The notes under the pieces were generated by a model. The model worked only from the letters and a program-made list of their open reading frames with translations. It made no database searches and was not told where the DNA came from. From contig NZ_JAJNMU010000001.1 of assembly GCF_022458865.1 (NCBI RefSeq), positions 310,001 through 374,000 of the forward strand: a stretch of DNA of 64,000 nt. Reading direction: 5' to 3'. Shown here in pieces: positions 23,468 to 33,467 of the stretch. The stretch's first letter is position 1. Every line of letters begins with the position of its first letter. A program made the position numbers and the translations under genes. Origin of the DNA: Paenibacillus periandrae (GTDB lineage Bacteria > Bacillota > Bacilli > Paenibacillales > NBRC-103111).

Positions 23468-23929
23468 TCATCTCTTATTCAAACGGCGAACTCTTTGCAG
23501 CATGGCAAATCCGATCAATCCGCCGATTACATTCAACAAAATATCATCAACATCAAAGCTGCCAACATGGAACACCCACTGGATCGATTCAACAGCAAGC
23601 AGCGCCAGAAAAAAACGGGTAATGATTTGCAAGTAGCTTCGAACGCCCGGGAAAACCAGTGGCACCAAAAAACCAAACGGAACAAAAGCTGCCACATTTC
23701 CAAACAGGTTAATAACCCACGTATCCAAATTGTAATGATGAAACCCTGTTATATAATTGGATATCGTTTTAAAAGGAACCAGGTTCATCATTCTTTCCGT
23801 TCTGGCAGCTCTGGAGAATCCGAAAAACAATAAATAACACATAAATAGACCATATCCTGTAAAAATAAAAATTGCCAAACTCCTGTACAGCTTGTTTTTA
23901 AACCTTAGTGATGTCAATCTGCCTCGCAT
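23468..23929 (-). CDS. VanZ-like membrane protein
   Basis: A 153-residue protein with four or five hydrophobic segments and the VanZ-type blocks NLVPFKTI, NLFGNVAAFVPFGFLVPLVFPG and ESIQWVFHVGSFDVDDILLNVIGGLIGF. The family is named from teicoplanin resistance but most members have unknown roles. It ends 32 bases upstream of the MATE start, so the two may be cotranscribed. Confidence 0.87.
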   Translation of the reverse strand: MRGRLTSLRFKNKLYRSLAIFIFTGYGLFMCYLLFFGFSRAARTERMMNLVPFKTISNYITGFHHYNLDTWVINLFGNVAAFVPFGFLVPLVFPGVRSYLQIITRFFLALLAVESIQWVFHVGSFDVDDILLNVIGGLIGFAMLQRVRRLNKR

Positions 23930-23988
23930 CCTTTATTATTCACTCAACAGAGCACACCCTTAATAGCCTGGACTGGTACGCGCTCATC

Positions 23989-24906
23989 TTATGCTTTTTC
24001 TTCCAGCAGCTTCTCAAAGACAGCTGCCAGCTCCAGCGATTTCAAGGGATCGCCAACCTGATCCTCCACACACCACCAGGCAGAAAGTACCGCATGACAG
24101 TAGCCCCAAGTTATTATTCTTACTGGATCTAATGTCAACTCTGTACTAAACAGCTCAATTCTTCGTCTTATGATGTCGCTTGGGTGCTTCTCAGGCAAGT
24201 TATTCATTAAAAAAGAAATGACGCCATATTCAAGCTCACCAATCAGACCCTTAGGGTCGATAGCGATATAAGGCTCACGTTCGGCTGACAGCAGATTCTC
24301 ATGGTGAAGATCACCATGCAGCAGCTGCGGATTTCTCCAAGTCTTGTGCAGCTTCGCAAACCACTCCTCCGCTTTACGCACCATGCGTTCCGGCAAAGGC
24401 CCTGTGGAGCCATGGTAACGGGTACGGAGCTTGTCGAAGCCTTTGGCCCAATCCGCTGTCGATGGAAACAGAGGGCGCAGCGGCGGGGGCACCTGCAGCT
24501 TCCTCATTACGGCTGCGGCCAGTCGTACCGCCTCATCATCATCTACGACTGTTTTCAGGGTGTGCCCTGGGGTCGCTTTTTCCAGAATCAAAATACCTTT
24601 GTCCGTATCCGCATCCCACAGTCTGGCACAACCATTCCCCTTGTATATGCGCAGTGCTTCCGCTTCCGTGATTAATTCCTTGTTGGGAACTCCCAGCTTG
24701 AGTACGGCTTCCGTACCATTGTGAAAAAGCACAGGCGCAACAAAGTTGAAAGAAAGCGGATAAGCCGCCTGTACTTGAAAAGACCAGCGGTTCTCGCAAT
24801 ATTGGATAAGCTCTTCAAAATGCTCCAGCCACAAAGCGCCTTTTTCCTGATGCACGCCCATTATGGTATGTATAAATTTCTCGGGCAGCTGAATCAATCT
24901 GTTCAT
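23989..24906 (-). CDS. Aminoglycoside/hydroxyurea phosphotransferase family kinase
   Basis: A 305-residue protein of the APH(6)/Hur family, related to streptomycin 6-kinases. It has the catalytic loop LLHGDLHHENLLSA, followed by AIDPKGLIGELEYGVISFLMNN, where the Asp is the metal ligand, and an N-lobe with VLKLGVP and LEKATPG. Whether it confers resistance is unknown; many chromosomal homologues do not. It is separated from the upstream isomerase by a terminator. Confidence 0.85.
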   Translation of the reverse strand: MNRLIQLPEKFIHTIMGVHQEKGALWLEHFEELIQYCENRWSFQVQAAYPLSFNFVAPVLFHNGTEAVLKLGVPNKELITEAEALRIYKGNGCARLWDADTDKGILILEKATPGHTLKTVVDDDEAVRLAAAVMRKLQVPPPLRPLFPSTADWAKGFDKLRTRYHGSTGPLPERMVRKAEEWFAKLHKTWRNPQLLHGDLHHENLLSAEREPYIAIDPKGLIGELEYGVISFLMNNLPEKHPSDIIRRRIELFSTELTLDPVRIITWGYCHAVLSAWWCVEDQVGDPLKSLELAAVFEKLLEEKA

Positions 24907-24953
24907 CCCCTTTATTTGGCGTGAAATCCATATATCAGTTAACGGTTCATATT

Positions 24954-24990
24954 AAAAAGCCTCTTGACCGCTAACGGAAACGAGGCCTTC
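24954..24990 (-). terminator. Terminator at the end of glycan unit A
   Basis: GCCTC and GAGGC arms with a second internal arm pair (CCGTTAGCGG) are followed on the minus strand by TTTTTAAT. It lies about 40 bases after the isomerase stop. Confidence 0.75.
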
Positions 24991-25029
24991 TTGTCTATTC
25001 ACTTCCATACTATGATTGCTTCTTTCGAA

Positions 25030-25800
25030 TTATAAACGCTTATCTAACTGCGCAAGACAAGCTCTCAAACCATCCTCCGGTGTCCCTGTAGGAATAAACT
25101 CCAGTCCCACATAGCCGGTATATCCAAGCTCTCGCAGCCTGTTCATAACAAATGGATAGGCAATTTCCCCTGTTCCCAGCTCATGCCTCCCCGGATGATC
25201 AGCGACGTGAATATATCCGATCTGCCCGATATTGGCGCTAATTGTTGGCGTCAGATCACCTTCGGTAATTTGCTGGTGATACACATCGTAAAGCAGCTTT
25301 ACGTTAGGGCTGCCAACCTTGGCAATGATAGCCAACGCTTCTGCAGAGGTTTCAAGGAAATACCCCGGATGATTGACCTTCGTATTCAGCGGCTCCAGAA
25401 CCAGAGTAACGCCTGCCGCTTCCAGCAAGGGAACACAAGCCTTTAATCCGTCGATGATGCTTTGGTGCTGTTCTGCTCGCGAAACCCCATCAAGCGTATT
25501 CCCCGTTACTGCAATCAAATACTTGCAGTTCAACCGCTTGGCAATCACCAATGTTTCCTCCAGCCCTATTACAAATGAATCGCGAAGCGCTGGATCAACC
25601 AGTGAAATTGACTTGGTGCAAAAGGAACCTACCTGCAGGTCCAGTTCCTGAACCAGCTGCTCCATCAAATCGATATCCCGATTTCCCCAGCCCCAAAATT
25701 CAAAAGCTGTAAAACCAAGCTCCTTGACTGTTCGCAAAATCTTGTCCAGATCATAACCGCTGTTCCTGAACACAGCATCAATTGATGGTGAGTAGATCAT
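25030..25800 (-). CDS. Sugar phosphate isomerase/epimerase (hydroxypyruvate isomerase-like TIM barrel)
   Basis: A 256-residue xylose-isomerase-like TIM barrel. Metal-binding blocks visible are VTLVLEPLNTK (Glu), VKLLYDVYHQQ (Asp/His), IGYIHVADHPGRHE (His) and GYVGLEF (Glu), the pattern of the hydroxypyruvate isomerase group. The ATG at 25800 has AGGAGG 7 bases upstream. It is the last gene of unit A and probably isomerises a monosaccharide or keto-acid released from the glycan; the substrate cannot be told from sequence. Confidence 0.86.
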   Translation of the reverse strand: MIYSPSIDAVFRNSGYDLDKILRTVKELGFTAFEFWGWGNRDIDLMEQLVQELDLQVGSFCTKSISLVDPALRDSFVIGLEETLVIAKRLNCKYLIAVTGNTLDGVSRAEQHQSIIDGLKACVPLLEAAGVTLVLEPLNTKVNHPGYFLETSAEALAIIAKVGSPNVKLLYDVYHQQITEGDLTPTISANIGQIGYIHVADHPGRHELGTGEIAYPFVMNRLRELGYTGYVGLEFIPTGTPEDGLRACLAQLDKRL

Positions 25801-25892
25801 TGTGTACCTCCTGATTTTGTAAGCCTTTTCTCGTTTTCGCATAAAGGTTTCAAGGTTACTTGCGCAGGCTATTATTTCGAACCGATTTGAAT

Positions 25893-26963
25893 CTAAAAGT
25901 CGCCGCGAATGGCATATAGCTCTCCCGAAGTTACCTCCACTTCAATATCCGTCCGAATTCCATGCAGCTCCGATGGAAGCCTGCCTGATTTCCATACTGG
26001 ACTATACGCAGTAGCGTCACCACAGAACGGTACACAATCGTCAAAGGCGAAGCCATCATGCGGCTTGCCCTGCGCTTCGGACAACTGCACCCTGATCCTT
26101 CCATACGGTGCACGGACATTAAGATTCAGACCATTCCCGCTAAAATCAACGCAGCGTGTCATGACCCTGCCGATCATGGCATGGCTTTCCAGATAAAAAA
26201 AACCGTCCTTGCGCAGCTCATGCAGCAGCAGGGCCGCATCATCGAGATTTTGATCCTGAAAATGCTCCGCCTTTGACCCACCCGAATAAAAACGCAGATG
26301 ACCATCGGGAGCTTGCAGCATCGTGCTTGTATAAATACTGCCGCCGCCGTGCTCACCGCGCTCATTGCGTGGGATAAAGGGTTCATGCAGCGCACGAAAA
26401 AAATGCCGGCCGTCCATGCTGTACGCCAGCGAGCAATCAATCGGACCGAAATCCTTGTGGTACTCGATTTCTCCCGGATTCGTATGAAACATCCAGAGTA
26501 GTCCCATAAACAAATGCTCGTATTTATAAACGGGCATTCCATAGAACTGGACCAATGGAGGATCATGCGGCTCGGGATGAATCACAATTTCCGGTTGAGT
26601 AAAAGTGCGAAAATCCATCGTTTCAAACAGCGCAATACGTCTGTCACCATTATGAACACGACGAGAAAGCACATAAGTACCTTTAACATCATTATAGAAG
26701 CACGTGATCGGCGAATCAAGCGTTACCTCGTCAAGAGGAATAGCCTCCACCTTCCAATGGATAGCATTATGCGAGACAGCCAGAAACTGCTTGCGATGAC
26801 TGGCAAAAAAGTATTTCCACCGACGCTCAGGATCACGCTCATGAAGATCATAAAATACTGGCGCACCATCATAGTGTTCACCAAGACCAAATACCTGATT
26901 GACTGCATACCGCTTACCCGGAAATGATGCTTGGTCGCTCACGTCCTTTTTCACCCAATGCAC
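25893..26963 (-). CDS. Beta-propeller glycosidase-like protein, N-terminus missing or frameshifted
   Basis: A 356-residue open frame resembling five-bladed propeller glycoside hydrolases (GH32/GH43-like shape), with no signal peptide. Blade-like repeats are SDGVHWVKKD just upstream, AVSHNAIHWKVEAI, FETMDFRTFTQPEI and YSMDGRHFFRALHEPFIP. The only in-frame start is a GTG at 26963 in the middle of a blade motif and without a ribosome binding site. The frame upstream stays open but without Met to a stop at 27018, and a +1 frame carries LLYAE, which would join to SDGVHW if one base were restored near 26976. I infer a 5' frameshift, making this a likely pseudogene or a sequencing error. Confidence 0.6.
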   Translation of the reverse strand: MHWVKKDVSDQASFPGKRYAVNQVFGLGEHYDGAPVFYDLHERDPERRWKYFFASHRKQFLAVSHNAIHWKVEAIPLDEVTLDSPITCFYNDVKGTYVLSRRVHNGDRRIALFETMDFRTFTQPEIVIHPEPHDPPLVQFYGMPVYKYEHLFMGLLWMFHTNPGEIEYHKDFGPIDCSLAYSMDGRHFFRALHEPFIPRNERGEHGGGSIYTSTMLQAPDGHLRFYSGGSKAEHFQDQNLDDAALLLHELRKDGFFYLESHAMIGRVMTRCVDFSGNGLNLNVRAPYGRIRVQLSEAQGKPHDGFAFDDCVPFCGDATAYSPVWKSGRLPSELHGIRTDIEVEVTSGELYAIRGDF

Positions 26964-27205
26964 CCCGTCCGAGCCTCGGCATAGAGCAGGATCTGATTGC
27001 GCAGAAAACGGTTTTTGTTAGCTCTTACGGGTTCAAAATCAACTGCACCGCAGTAAACTGCCTTCCACAGCTGGCTGCCACCACTCGACACGCTTGAATT
27101 CACAGACTCCAGACTCATGCTTCATGACTGCCTTCCTGTACGAAGCTCGTGCATATTCTCGGTTCTTGGGCAATAAGTCTTTGCGGCATATCCATCATCC
27201 TCTCC
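26951..27205 (-). pseudogene. Decayed 5' part of the propeller glycosidase-like gene
   Basis: GGAGAGG at 27199-27205 is followed 9 bases later by ATG (27189) opening a short frame that stops after 24 codons. A second frame (27118-26951) reads QLWKAVYCGAVDFEPVRAN and ends in NQILLYAEA, right where the downstream frame has SDGVHWVKKD. The pieces are consistent with one gene interrupted by at least two frameshifts. The identity of the first 60 residues is not recognised. Confidence 0.5.
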
Positions 27206-27257
27206 GAATTCAAATTCAGATCACAGCAAACCCACCGAACTCATTATGCCCTCATGT

Positions 27258-29936
27258 TTAGGGCAGTTCAATGAAATTCGTCTCAGCTACAGGCAGGTCG
27301 GAAGCATCCGGAATGTAAAAGGTTTTAATCTCGCAGCGTCCGAACCTAGACTGCCATGAGCGTCCCAGCAGCGGTAGCTCGATTGTCACATCCGTTTCCA
27401 AACCATGCGCTTCGTAGCAGCGCAATATGTATCCATTGCCTTCCTCTGCCCTTTTAAAAACAGTGGCGGCAACCTGTTCTGTAGACAAGTTTATGCCGCT
27501 CCACTTTTGTGGCAAAGAACCTTCATGATAGGTTTCTACAATGTGAACCGGGGGGACATTCCACTCATAGGCTTTGCGGACAATACCCGCCTCCCGCCAA
27601 GATCCGGAATGCAGCACCAAGGCATAAGCAAACTCCTGAACACCCTGATCCATATATTCGCATAGATCATCCCGTTTACCATAATGGTCGGCAAAAATAG
27701 CTCCGCGCACAATCGTCATACGCAGGTCGGCATTCTTTACATCGAAGCTGTATTTACTATCATTCAGCAGCGTTAACCCGTAGCTGCAGCCTGCTGCCGC
27801 AGTCTCCACAGGCGAATTCGTTGAAGCCTCTCCGCTGGATACAACCCATCCGCTCACATCGACCCACTGCTGACCCGGCTCTTCCTCGCCATTTACCGGG
27901 CGCTCCAGATAGCCATAAGGAATTTCGTACGTTGCTTTCGGTTCGTGAATACGGGTCGGGAAAGACAGCTTCAGCAGCTTGTGCTTCTCCTGCCAGTCGA
28001 GCTTGGCTTTTACCTGGATATCCGGGCTATCCTTATATAACATGAAGTCCTGTCTAAGCGTGGAATTCCCATACCGGCTTGTTACTCTTAATGTAGCCCG
28101 CAGCGGTCCCGATTCAACGACCTTCACCGTGGCGTCGGTAAAGCGTCCGATTTCATTGCGGAACTCCAGCTTGCCGTGCCCCCACGTATCACAGTCATGC
28201 TCATCCATAACAAGAGGCACAGCCAAGCGGCCATCTACGATTTCGATTCCGGCTCTTTTATCAAACAAGCTTTTCACATAACCGGTATGAGGATCGATTT
28301 CAAGACGCACCCATGCGTTTTCAAGAAAAGCTTCCGCCCCCTGCGAAGACACCAGCAGTACATCCTTTGGCGTTTGCTCGCACGAGGTCTGGGATGCAGC
28401 GTTTCCGCTATTCGGATCTTTACCCACACCGGCTTCTGGATCGGTGACAGTAAACGTTTGATTGCGGAAAATCCAGTACACCCGGTAGCCGAAGGCCGGA
28501 ATCACTCCCCTGAAGAGCGTGTCGTATTTATCTCCCCCGTTCGTTCGCGAGGCGCGCACATGCTGAATGACAACGGGATTCCCCGCTTCGTCGGTAATGC
28601 CCTTCATCTGTTGGGTAACGACCACCGGTGCCTCCACGTCCCATGACAAGGGATTGAACACAACTACGGGAATCCCGCTGTCATTTTGCTCCCACAAGGT
28701 GCGGTCTTTATTTTTATCCAGAAAGGTAATGCCCCGGCGCATCGTATTGATCGACCACGATATCCTTTGCAGGGCCGCATTGGACGAAATCGCAGCAATA
28801 TGCTGCGCATAACCGTAAGCTTCTCGCGCATCGTCATAAGCTTCCTTGATGCTGCAGCCGCCCATAATGTCATGGAACTGATTAAACATCACACATTCCC
28901 AGGCTTTTTGAAATTGTGCAGAGTCATAATCGTGTCCGAGCAGATGGTGCGCCAAGGCAGACAGCTTCTCCGCCGTCATCAGCCTGTGCTCTGTTTTACG
29001 ATTGCTGGCCTTGGTCTCCGAATGGGTAGAATAGCAGCCGCTGGCATGATGCTGCAGTTCACCCGTGACGACCGGCAGTATCGGCCCATGCGCTTGCATG
29101 CGCTCAAAATAGGCGTCCGGTGAGCTGAGCAGGATCGCTTCACCCCCAGGCCTTTCCTGGACGGCGCGGATTTCATGCAAATTGGCAATAGTCGGTCCAC
29201 CGCCATGATTGCCAACACCGTAAAAGCACATTTGGTCGGTCTGCTGCTGCTCGGCGATTTCCCGCACCTTTATGATTTTGGGCTCTGAGGTTTCAAATTG
29301 ATGCGTATTGTAACCGCATGGAATCCGGTACGTCATGACTCTGCTGCCATCCATGCTTTCCCACCAATACAGATTAGCCGGAATGTGCTGCTCATGCTCC
29401 TCGGGCCGCATATATACATAGCTGTTCATACCGCTCAGCTTGAGAATTTGCGGCAGCATGGCATGATGACCAAAGGAATCGACATTGTAGCCGACCTTTG
29501 CCGACCTGCCAAAACGCTCCAGAAAGTAGCGCTGGCCGTAGAGTGAATGCCTTGCAAACGACTCACCTGCCGGAATATTGCAATCCGGCTGAACCCACCA
29601 GCCGCCGACAATGACCCACCGCCCTTCGGCTACCCGCTTCACAATTTCTGCAAACATACGGGGTTCATTTTCTTCTATCCATTTGTAGCAGGAGGCTCCC
29701 GCGCACGTAAATACAAATTCGGGGAATTCCACCATCCGGTCGAGTGCAGAGCGGAACGTCGCCTTGATCTCGGCAAAGCCCTCCTGCCAGCGCCAGAGCC
29801 ATACCGGGTCCAAATGGGCGTTGCCGATCATATGCACGACCGGCTTCAGTTCACCAACGAATGTCGCGGCATCGGTTGCATAGTGTTCCACGTTATTAAG
29901 GGTTTCAGCTGCCTGCTTACCTTCGGGCTTTTTCAC
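27258..29936 (-). CDS. Alpha-mannosidase, GH38 family
   Basis: A cytoplasmic, 892-residue GH38 enzyme that removes alpha-linked mannose. The zinc site is in HMIGNAHLDPVWLWRWQEG, and the nucleophile is the Asp of KVGYNVDSFGHHAMLPQIL. Middle parts have FNQFHDIMGGCSIKEAYDDA, also typical. The C-terminal beta domains end in LETDVTIELPLLGRSW. The GTG at 29936 is chosen because GGAG lies 8 bases before it and the longer form adds 35 unlike residues. No signal peptide is seen, so it acts on imported oligosaccharides. It is 34 bases after the PL22-like gene. Confidence 0.92.
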   Translation of the reverse strand: MKKPEGKQAAETLNNVEHYATDAATFVGELKPVVHMIGNAHLDPVWLWRWQEGFAEIKATFRSALDRMVEFPEFVFTCAGASCYKWIEENEPRMFAEIVKRVAEGRWVIVGGWWVQPDCNIPAGESFARHSLYGQRYFLERFGRSAKVGYNVDSFGHHAMLPQILKLSGMNSYVYMRPEEHEQHIPANLYWWESMDGSRVMTYRIPCGYNTHQFETSEPKIIKVREIAEQQQTDQMCFYGVGNHGGGPTIANLHEIRAVQERPGGEAILLSSPDAYFERMQAHGPILPVVTGELQHHASGCYSTHSETKASNRKTEHRLMTAEKLSALAHHLLGHDYDSAQFQKAWECVMFNQFHDIMGGCSIKEAYDDAREAYGYAQHIAAISSNAALQRISWSINTMRRGITFLDKNKDRTLWEQNDSGIPVVVFNPLSWDVEAPVVVTQQMKGITDEAGNPVVIQHVRASRTNGGDKYDTLFRGVIPAFGYRVYWIFRNQTFTVTDPEAGVGKDPNSGNAASQTSCEQTPKDVLLVSSQGAEAFLENAWVRLEIDPHTGYVKSLFDKRAGIEIVDGRLAVPLVMDEHDCDTWGHGKLEFRNEIGRFTDATVKVVESGPLRATLRVTSRYGNSTLRQDFMLYKDSPDIQVKAKLDWQEKHKLLKLSFPTRIHEPKATYEIPYGYLERPVNGEEEPGQQWVDVSGWVVSSGEASTNSPVETAAAGCSYGLTLLNDSKYSFDVKNADLRMTIVRGAIFADHYGKRDDLCEYMDQGVQEFAYALVLHSGSWREAGIVRKAYEWNVPPVHIVETYHEGSLPQKWSGINLSTEQVAATVFKRAEEGNGYILRCYEAHGLETDVTIELPLLGRSWQSRFGRCEIKTFYIPDASDLPVAETNFIELP

Positions 29937-29970
29937 AATCGTTGCTCCTCTCCTTGACTGCTGGTCAACT

Positions 29971-31038
29971 TTAGGACTTTGTTTCAAGCTCTTCATATAT
30001 ATCGATAATGCCGATCCACAAATGATTCTCATCATCGGCAAATGTATAGGTTACCTTACGGCTGTCCGGACTGAACGAAGGATGGGGATGCCCTGGATGG
30101 TTCCACCATAACGGTACTTCGGTTAGCACTCTGGACGAACGAACGCGAAGGTCAATCAGCACGAGTTTGGACGGCTGCTCATGTGTATCCGCAACGATCC
30201 AATTGCCGTCAGGACTAGCAGCAGCGTGCCAATAACCATAATCCCCATTTATAAATACCCCTTGGTTCCGGTGCCTATCCACATAATAAATGCCGGTTGG
30301 CTCGATCGGACTGGATTTATACCTGACAAAATAAGCGCCCTCCCCGTCAGCCGCCCACATCTCATGCCCTATATACTCACCAAGGCTTCCATCCTGCAGC
30401 AGTTGCTGTTCATATATATTGCTCAGTCTAGAGGCCACGGTGTCGTAGAGCCACAAGCGGTCAGGGATGTGCTCGGTCTTTCCCTCATGGGCGAACAATA
30501 CCAAATGGTCGTAAACGGGATTAACCATAGCATGGTTAGCGATCTCATAGGGCTGGGCGAACCCGGGTGCTATCTGATGAGTCAGCTTTCCGGCAGCCAC
30601 ATCCACAGTTCCGATAAACGATTGTCCGCCGAGCATTCCATACACGCCAAGAACTGCGGCATCATCAGACACGGAAAGCGGCTCCCCGAAATAATCTCCA
30701 GATGCCAGCTCGCACACGGTCCAGGATTTCAATGTGTTCAAATCGATGCCTTGGATTGAATTGTCACGTGGAAAGTACAGCTTGTCATCCGAGGAAACAA
30801 CACCTCCCGCCCACTGCTCCCCATTCGCAAGAACCGTTGAATGACCGGTTTCTGTATCAATCAGCACGTAGCTGCATTTCTTGTCAGCGTCGATTTGAGT
30901 GCTGGCAATCAATCTTCGACTGTCTGACAGCCAGGTCATAGCCGTAAAATAATAATGACTTGTATCGGTGCCTGACTGTCCGATTGTCTGAATCCGACAG
31001 CCTGTCATCGTATCTTTATACGTATTCATGGTAAGCAT
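29971..31038 (-). CDS. Oligogalacturonate lyase-like (PL22-type) beta-propeller protein
   Basis: A 355-residue propeller protein made of WD40-like/PD40 blades. Features in common with PL22 oligogalacturonate lyases are YIGHEMWAADGEG in the middle and the late HPHPSFSPDSRKVTYTF, with His residues where the family binds metal and substrate. It has no signal peptide. A true lyase would cleave unsaturated digalacturonate in the cytoplasm, but the match is to the fold first, so pectin as substrate is inference. The ATG at 31038 has AAGGAG 9 bases upstream, and that site overlaps the stop of the AraC regulator. Confidence 0.72.
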   Translation of the reverse strand: MLTMNTYKDTMTGCRIQTIGQSGTDTSHYYFTAMTWLSDSRRLIASTQIDADKKCSYVLIDTETGHSTVLANGEQWAGGVVSSDDKLYFPRDNSIQGIDLNTLKSWTVCELASGDYFGEPLSVSDDAAVLGVYGMLGGQSFIGTVDVAAGKLTHQIAPGFAQPYEIANHAMVNPVYDHLVLFAHEGKTEHIPDRLWLYDTVASRLSNIYEQQLLQDGSLGEYIGHEMWAADGEGAYFVRYKSSPIEPTGIYYVDRHRNQGVFINGDYGYWHAAASPDGNWIVADTHEQPSKLVLIDLRVRSSRVLTEVPLWWNHPGHPHPSFSPDSRKVTYTFADDENHLWIGIIDIYEELETKS

Positions 31039-31044
31039 TAGCAT

Positions 31045-33378
31045 TCACTCCTTTTTAGTGGCAGAGGCTTCAGCGTTTGATGTCCCCTGCTGCTCCGCTG
31101 CCCGTTTGGATTTGCTGTGAAACAACTCCCGATATTGACCGGGGGTAACCTGCTCCATTTTGCGGAAATACCTGATGAAATTTTGTGGCTTGTTGTACAT
31201 CAATCTCTCAGATATCTCCGTTACGGTCATATCCGTCTCAACCAGCCATTTCTTCGCGATTTGCAGACGATACCCGGACAAATATTCACCGAAGGCAAAG
31301 CCCGTCTCCTTGCGGAAGACGCGACCCACATATTCCGGGTGGTAGCTCAGCCTCACACCGCACAATTCCAGTGTTAACGGTGTATCAAACTCGCTGTGAA
31401 TGATGGTTAGAATTTGATCCGATATGCTGGTATACAGCGAATCCCTGCGCTGCTCGATGTGGGCGATTAACGGCCTGATGACGGACGTTTGAAACCAGAC
31501 GACGATTTCTTTATTGGACTTCAACAGAAACATTTCGCTTACAACTGCTTTTTCATTGAGCACGAGGTCCTGCATCTGCCCGCCATTATCTTGATACAAA
31601 CGCAGCAGCTCGACCAGAAGCCGCATCAGATAAAGCTGAAACTCCTGATGACTAATGGATTTATTGGCCACCACCACCATAAACTCCTCAATCAGCAGAT
31701 TAGCCCTTCCTTCGTCCAGCAGCCTGATCTGTTCCGTTAGCTCGCTGACGATATGCTGTGGAAACGTAACCGGTACCGTCATCAAGGGAGAGTGCATATC
31801 CTCAAGAAACAGGATCGATTCGTAGCCAAGTCGAACCCCATATGCCAACGCTTCTTTTGCCTCCAGAAATGCGCCCGGCATATCGGCCGGGTGCGTAATT
31901 GCAGAGCTGATGCCTATGCTGACGGACAGCTTCAAATAGTCTTGAATCGCCGTTTGAATCGCTTTCCCCTGTCCATAGGCCTCTGCCTTGGATTCCTCCG
32001 CAAGCTCGGCATGGCTTCCTATAACCGTAACCTGAAATTCATTGATCACGACAGGTGGCAGGCGCAGCTCTGCTGCTATGAGCTCGCTTGTAATATTGTG
32101 TATAGCAAACAACAGCAAATCCCGATCCGATTCCTTGTAATTCGTGCTTTCCATCGTATCGATCCTCACGCATAAGACTCTAATCGACTTCCAGGAAGAC
32201 AACCCCAGTGAATCGGATCTTTCCATAATCTCATTCGCACCGACCGCGCCCTGCAGCAGCTTATGCACAAAAAATTCCTTTAGCTGATGGCTCATTTGAG
32301 CCTGATTGCTAAGCAGCATGTGCAGCTTGGATTCAATCCAGGACAGCTCATCTTTTCTGGGCGATAATTTGGGCGTATCCGGGTCCTTTAAGATGATGTC
32401 ATACAGCCTGCGGATAGGTCGGTACAGCTGTCGAGACCCTTGAAAGGATAGCAGAAGCAGAAAAAGCAGCAGGCTTAAACAGATCGCGATGGTCAGCCAG
32501 CCAATAGCTCTGGATTCTTGCTTGATATCCCTAATATGAATTTTATTCACATACGTCCAGCCATTGTAACTGGATTTTCGATAAGTAATTCCATAGGCAT
32601 CATTTCCAATATCCGTCTGAAATTGGTTAGCCTCCAGCTGCTCACCTTGAATTTGACCGATCACCGGCTCCTTCGAAAGATCGATGCCGACCTGCTCAGG
32701 ATGGGCGGAAGCGATTACCCTCAGCTTATCGTCCAGCACATAAAACTCGCCGGGCTCACCGCCCTGAGGCAGCATCTTGTTCAATTCAATGCAGGGAAGG
32801 ATGGCTACAAGCAACCCCATTGGTTTGATCGAATTGTTAGGAATCTTTTTGACAAGAGCCATATTCCATTGGAGCGGGTTGCCGTCCTCATACCAGGGCA
32901 GCTTCATGGAAGCCCAAAAGGAAGCTTTGGGAATGCCCACATATGCGTCAATCGACTTTGCCAGATAATGCTGCTCAAACGAGCTTTGACCTCGGCTATC
33001 CAAAATCCAGTCCTGATAAAGGTTGACCAGATACACCTCCGCCAAACCGAACTCATACGTTTGCAGACGATGAATCGATTGAATCAAGTCCTCATACAAC
33101 CAATAATTACTGCTGTCCAGCCGCTGTTCCATCGCCGAGATGACTGCAGATGCACCAATGAATTGAGTTTGTGTATTATCAACCATTTTCATTTTTTGCT
33201 CGAATCGCAGCCGCGTCTGCTCCACCGACTCCGCACTGCTTCTGTTCGCTTTGTCGAGCAAAAGCGCGGAGGACTTGGCATAAGAGAAATAGCCCAACGT
33301 AATCACAGGCACAATTCCTATGCAGAAGCAAAATAAAAATAATTTTTTGAAAAAGTTGATGCGATGATGATGATTCAT
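31045..33378 (-). CDS. Membrane-anchored AraC family transcriptional regulator
   Basis: A 777-residue regulator with an N-terminal transmembrane segment (KLFLFCFCIGIVPVITLGYF), an extracellular sensing region to about residue 290, a second transmembrane segment (WLTIAICLSLLLFLLLLSF), a linker and a C-terminal HTH_18 AraC domain (LCGVRLSYHPEYVGRVFRKETGFAFGEYLSGYRLQIAKKWL). This is the one-component arrangement common in Paenibacillus glycan clusters. The ATG at 33378 has GGGAGGG 5 bases upstream. It lies between the binding lipoprotein and the enzyme genes of unit A and probably controls that unit. Confidence 0.88.
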   Translation of the reverse strand: MNHHHRINFFKKLFLFCFCIGIVPVITLGYFSYAKSSALLLDKANRSSAESVEQTRLRFEQKMKMVDNTQTQFIGASAVISAMEQRLDSSNYWLYEDLIQSIHRLQTYEFGLAEVYLVNLYQDWILDSRGQSSFEQHYLAKSIDAYVGIPKASFWASMKLPWYEDGNPLQWNMALVKKIPNNSIKPMGLLVAILPCIELNKMLPQGGEPGEFYVLDDKLRVIASAHPEQVGIDLSKEPVIGQIQGEQLEANQFQTDIGNDAYGITYRKSSYNGWTYVNKIHIRDIKQESRAIGWLTIAICLSLLLFLLLLSFQGSRQLYRPIRRLYDIILKDPDTPKLSPRKDELSWIESKLHMLLSNQAQMSHQLKEFFVHKLLQGAVGANEIMERSDSLGLSSWKSIRVLCVRIDTMESTNYKESDRDLLLFAIHNITSELIAAELRLPPVVINEFQVTVIGSHAELAEESKAEAYGQGKAIQTAIQDYLKLSVSIGISSAITHPADMPGAFLEAKEALAYGVRLGYESILFLEDMHSPLMTVPVTFPQHIVSELTEQIRLLDEGRANLLIEEFMVVVANKSISHQEFQLYLMRLLVELLRLYQDNGGQMQDLVLNEKAVVSEMFLLKSNKEIVVWFQTSVIRPLIAHIEQRRDSLYTSISDQILTIIHSEFDTPLTLELCGVRLSYHPEYVGRVFRKETGFAFGEYLSGYRLQIAKKWLVETDMTVTEISERLMYNKPQNFIRYFRKMEQVTPGQYRELFHSKSKRAAEQQGTSNAEASATKKE

Positions 33379-33467
33379 CCAGTCCCTCCCCAGCAGCGGT
33401 TTCGTGCAGCACCGGAGTATATGAAACATTGGAAAGGGAAAAGACATGCTTTTCCCTGGACCACCGG

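Noticed and set aside
23989..24906. Acquired resistance island made of the antibiotic kinase, VanZ and MATE genes
   Set aside because: No mobile element, repeat border or clear base-composition change is visible; all three families are common chromosomal genes in this group.
25801..25860. Possible further copy of the dispersed hairpin repeat before the isomerase
   Set aside because: There is only loose similarity (GCGCAAGTAACC followed by an AGGAGG); the stem sequences do not match.
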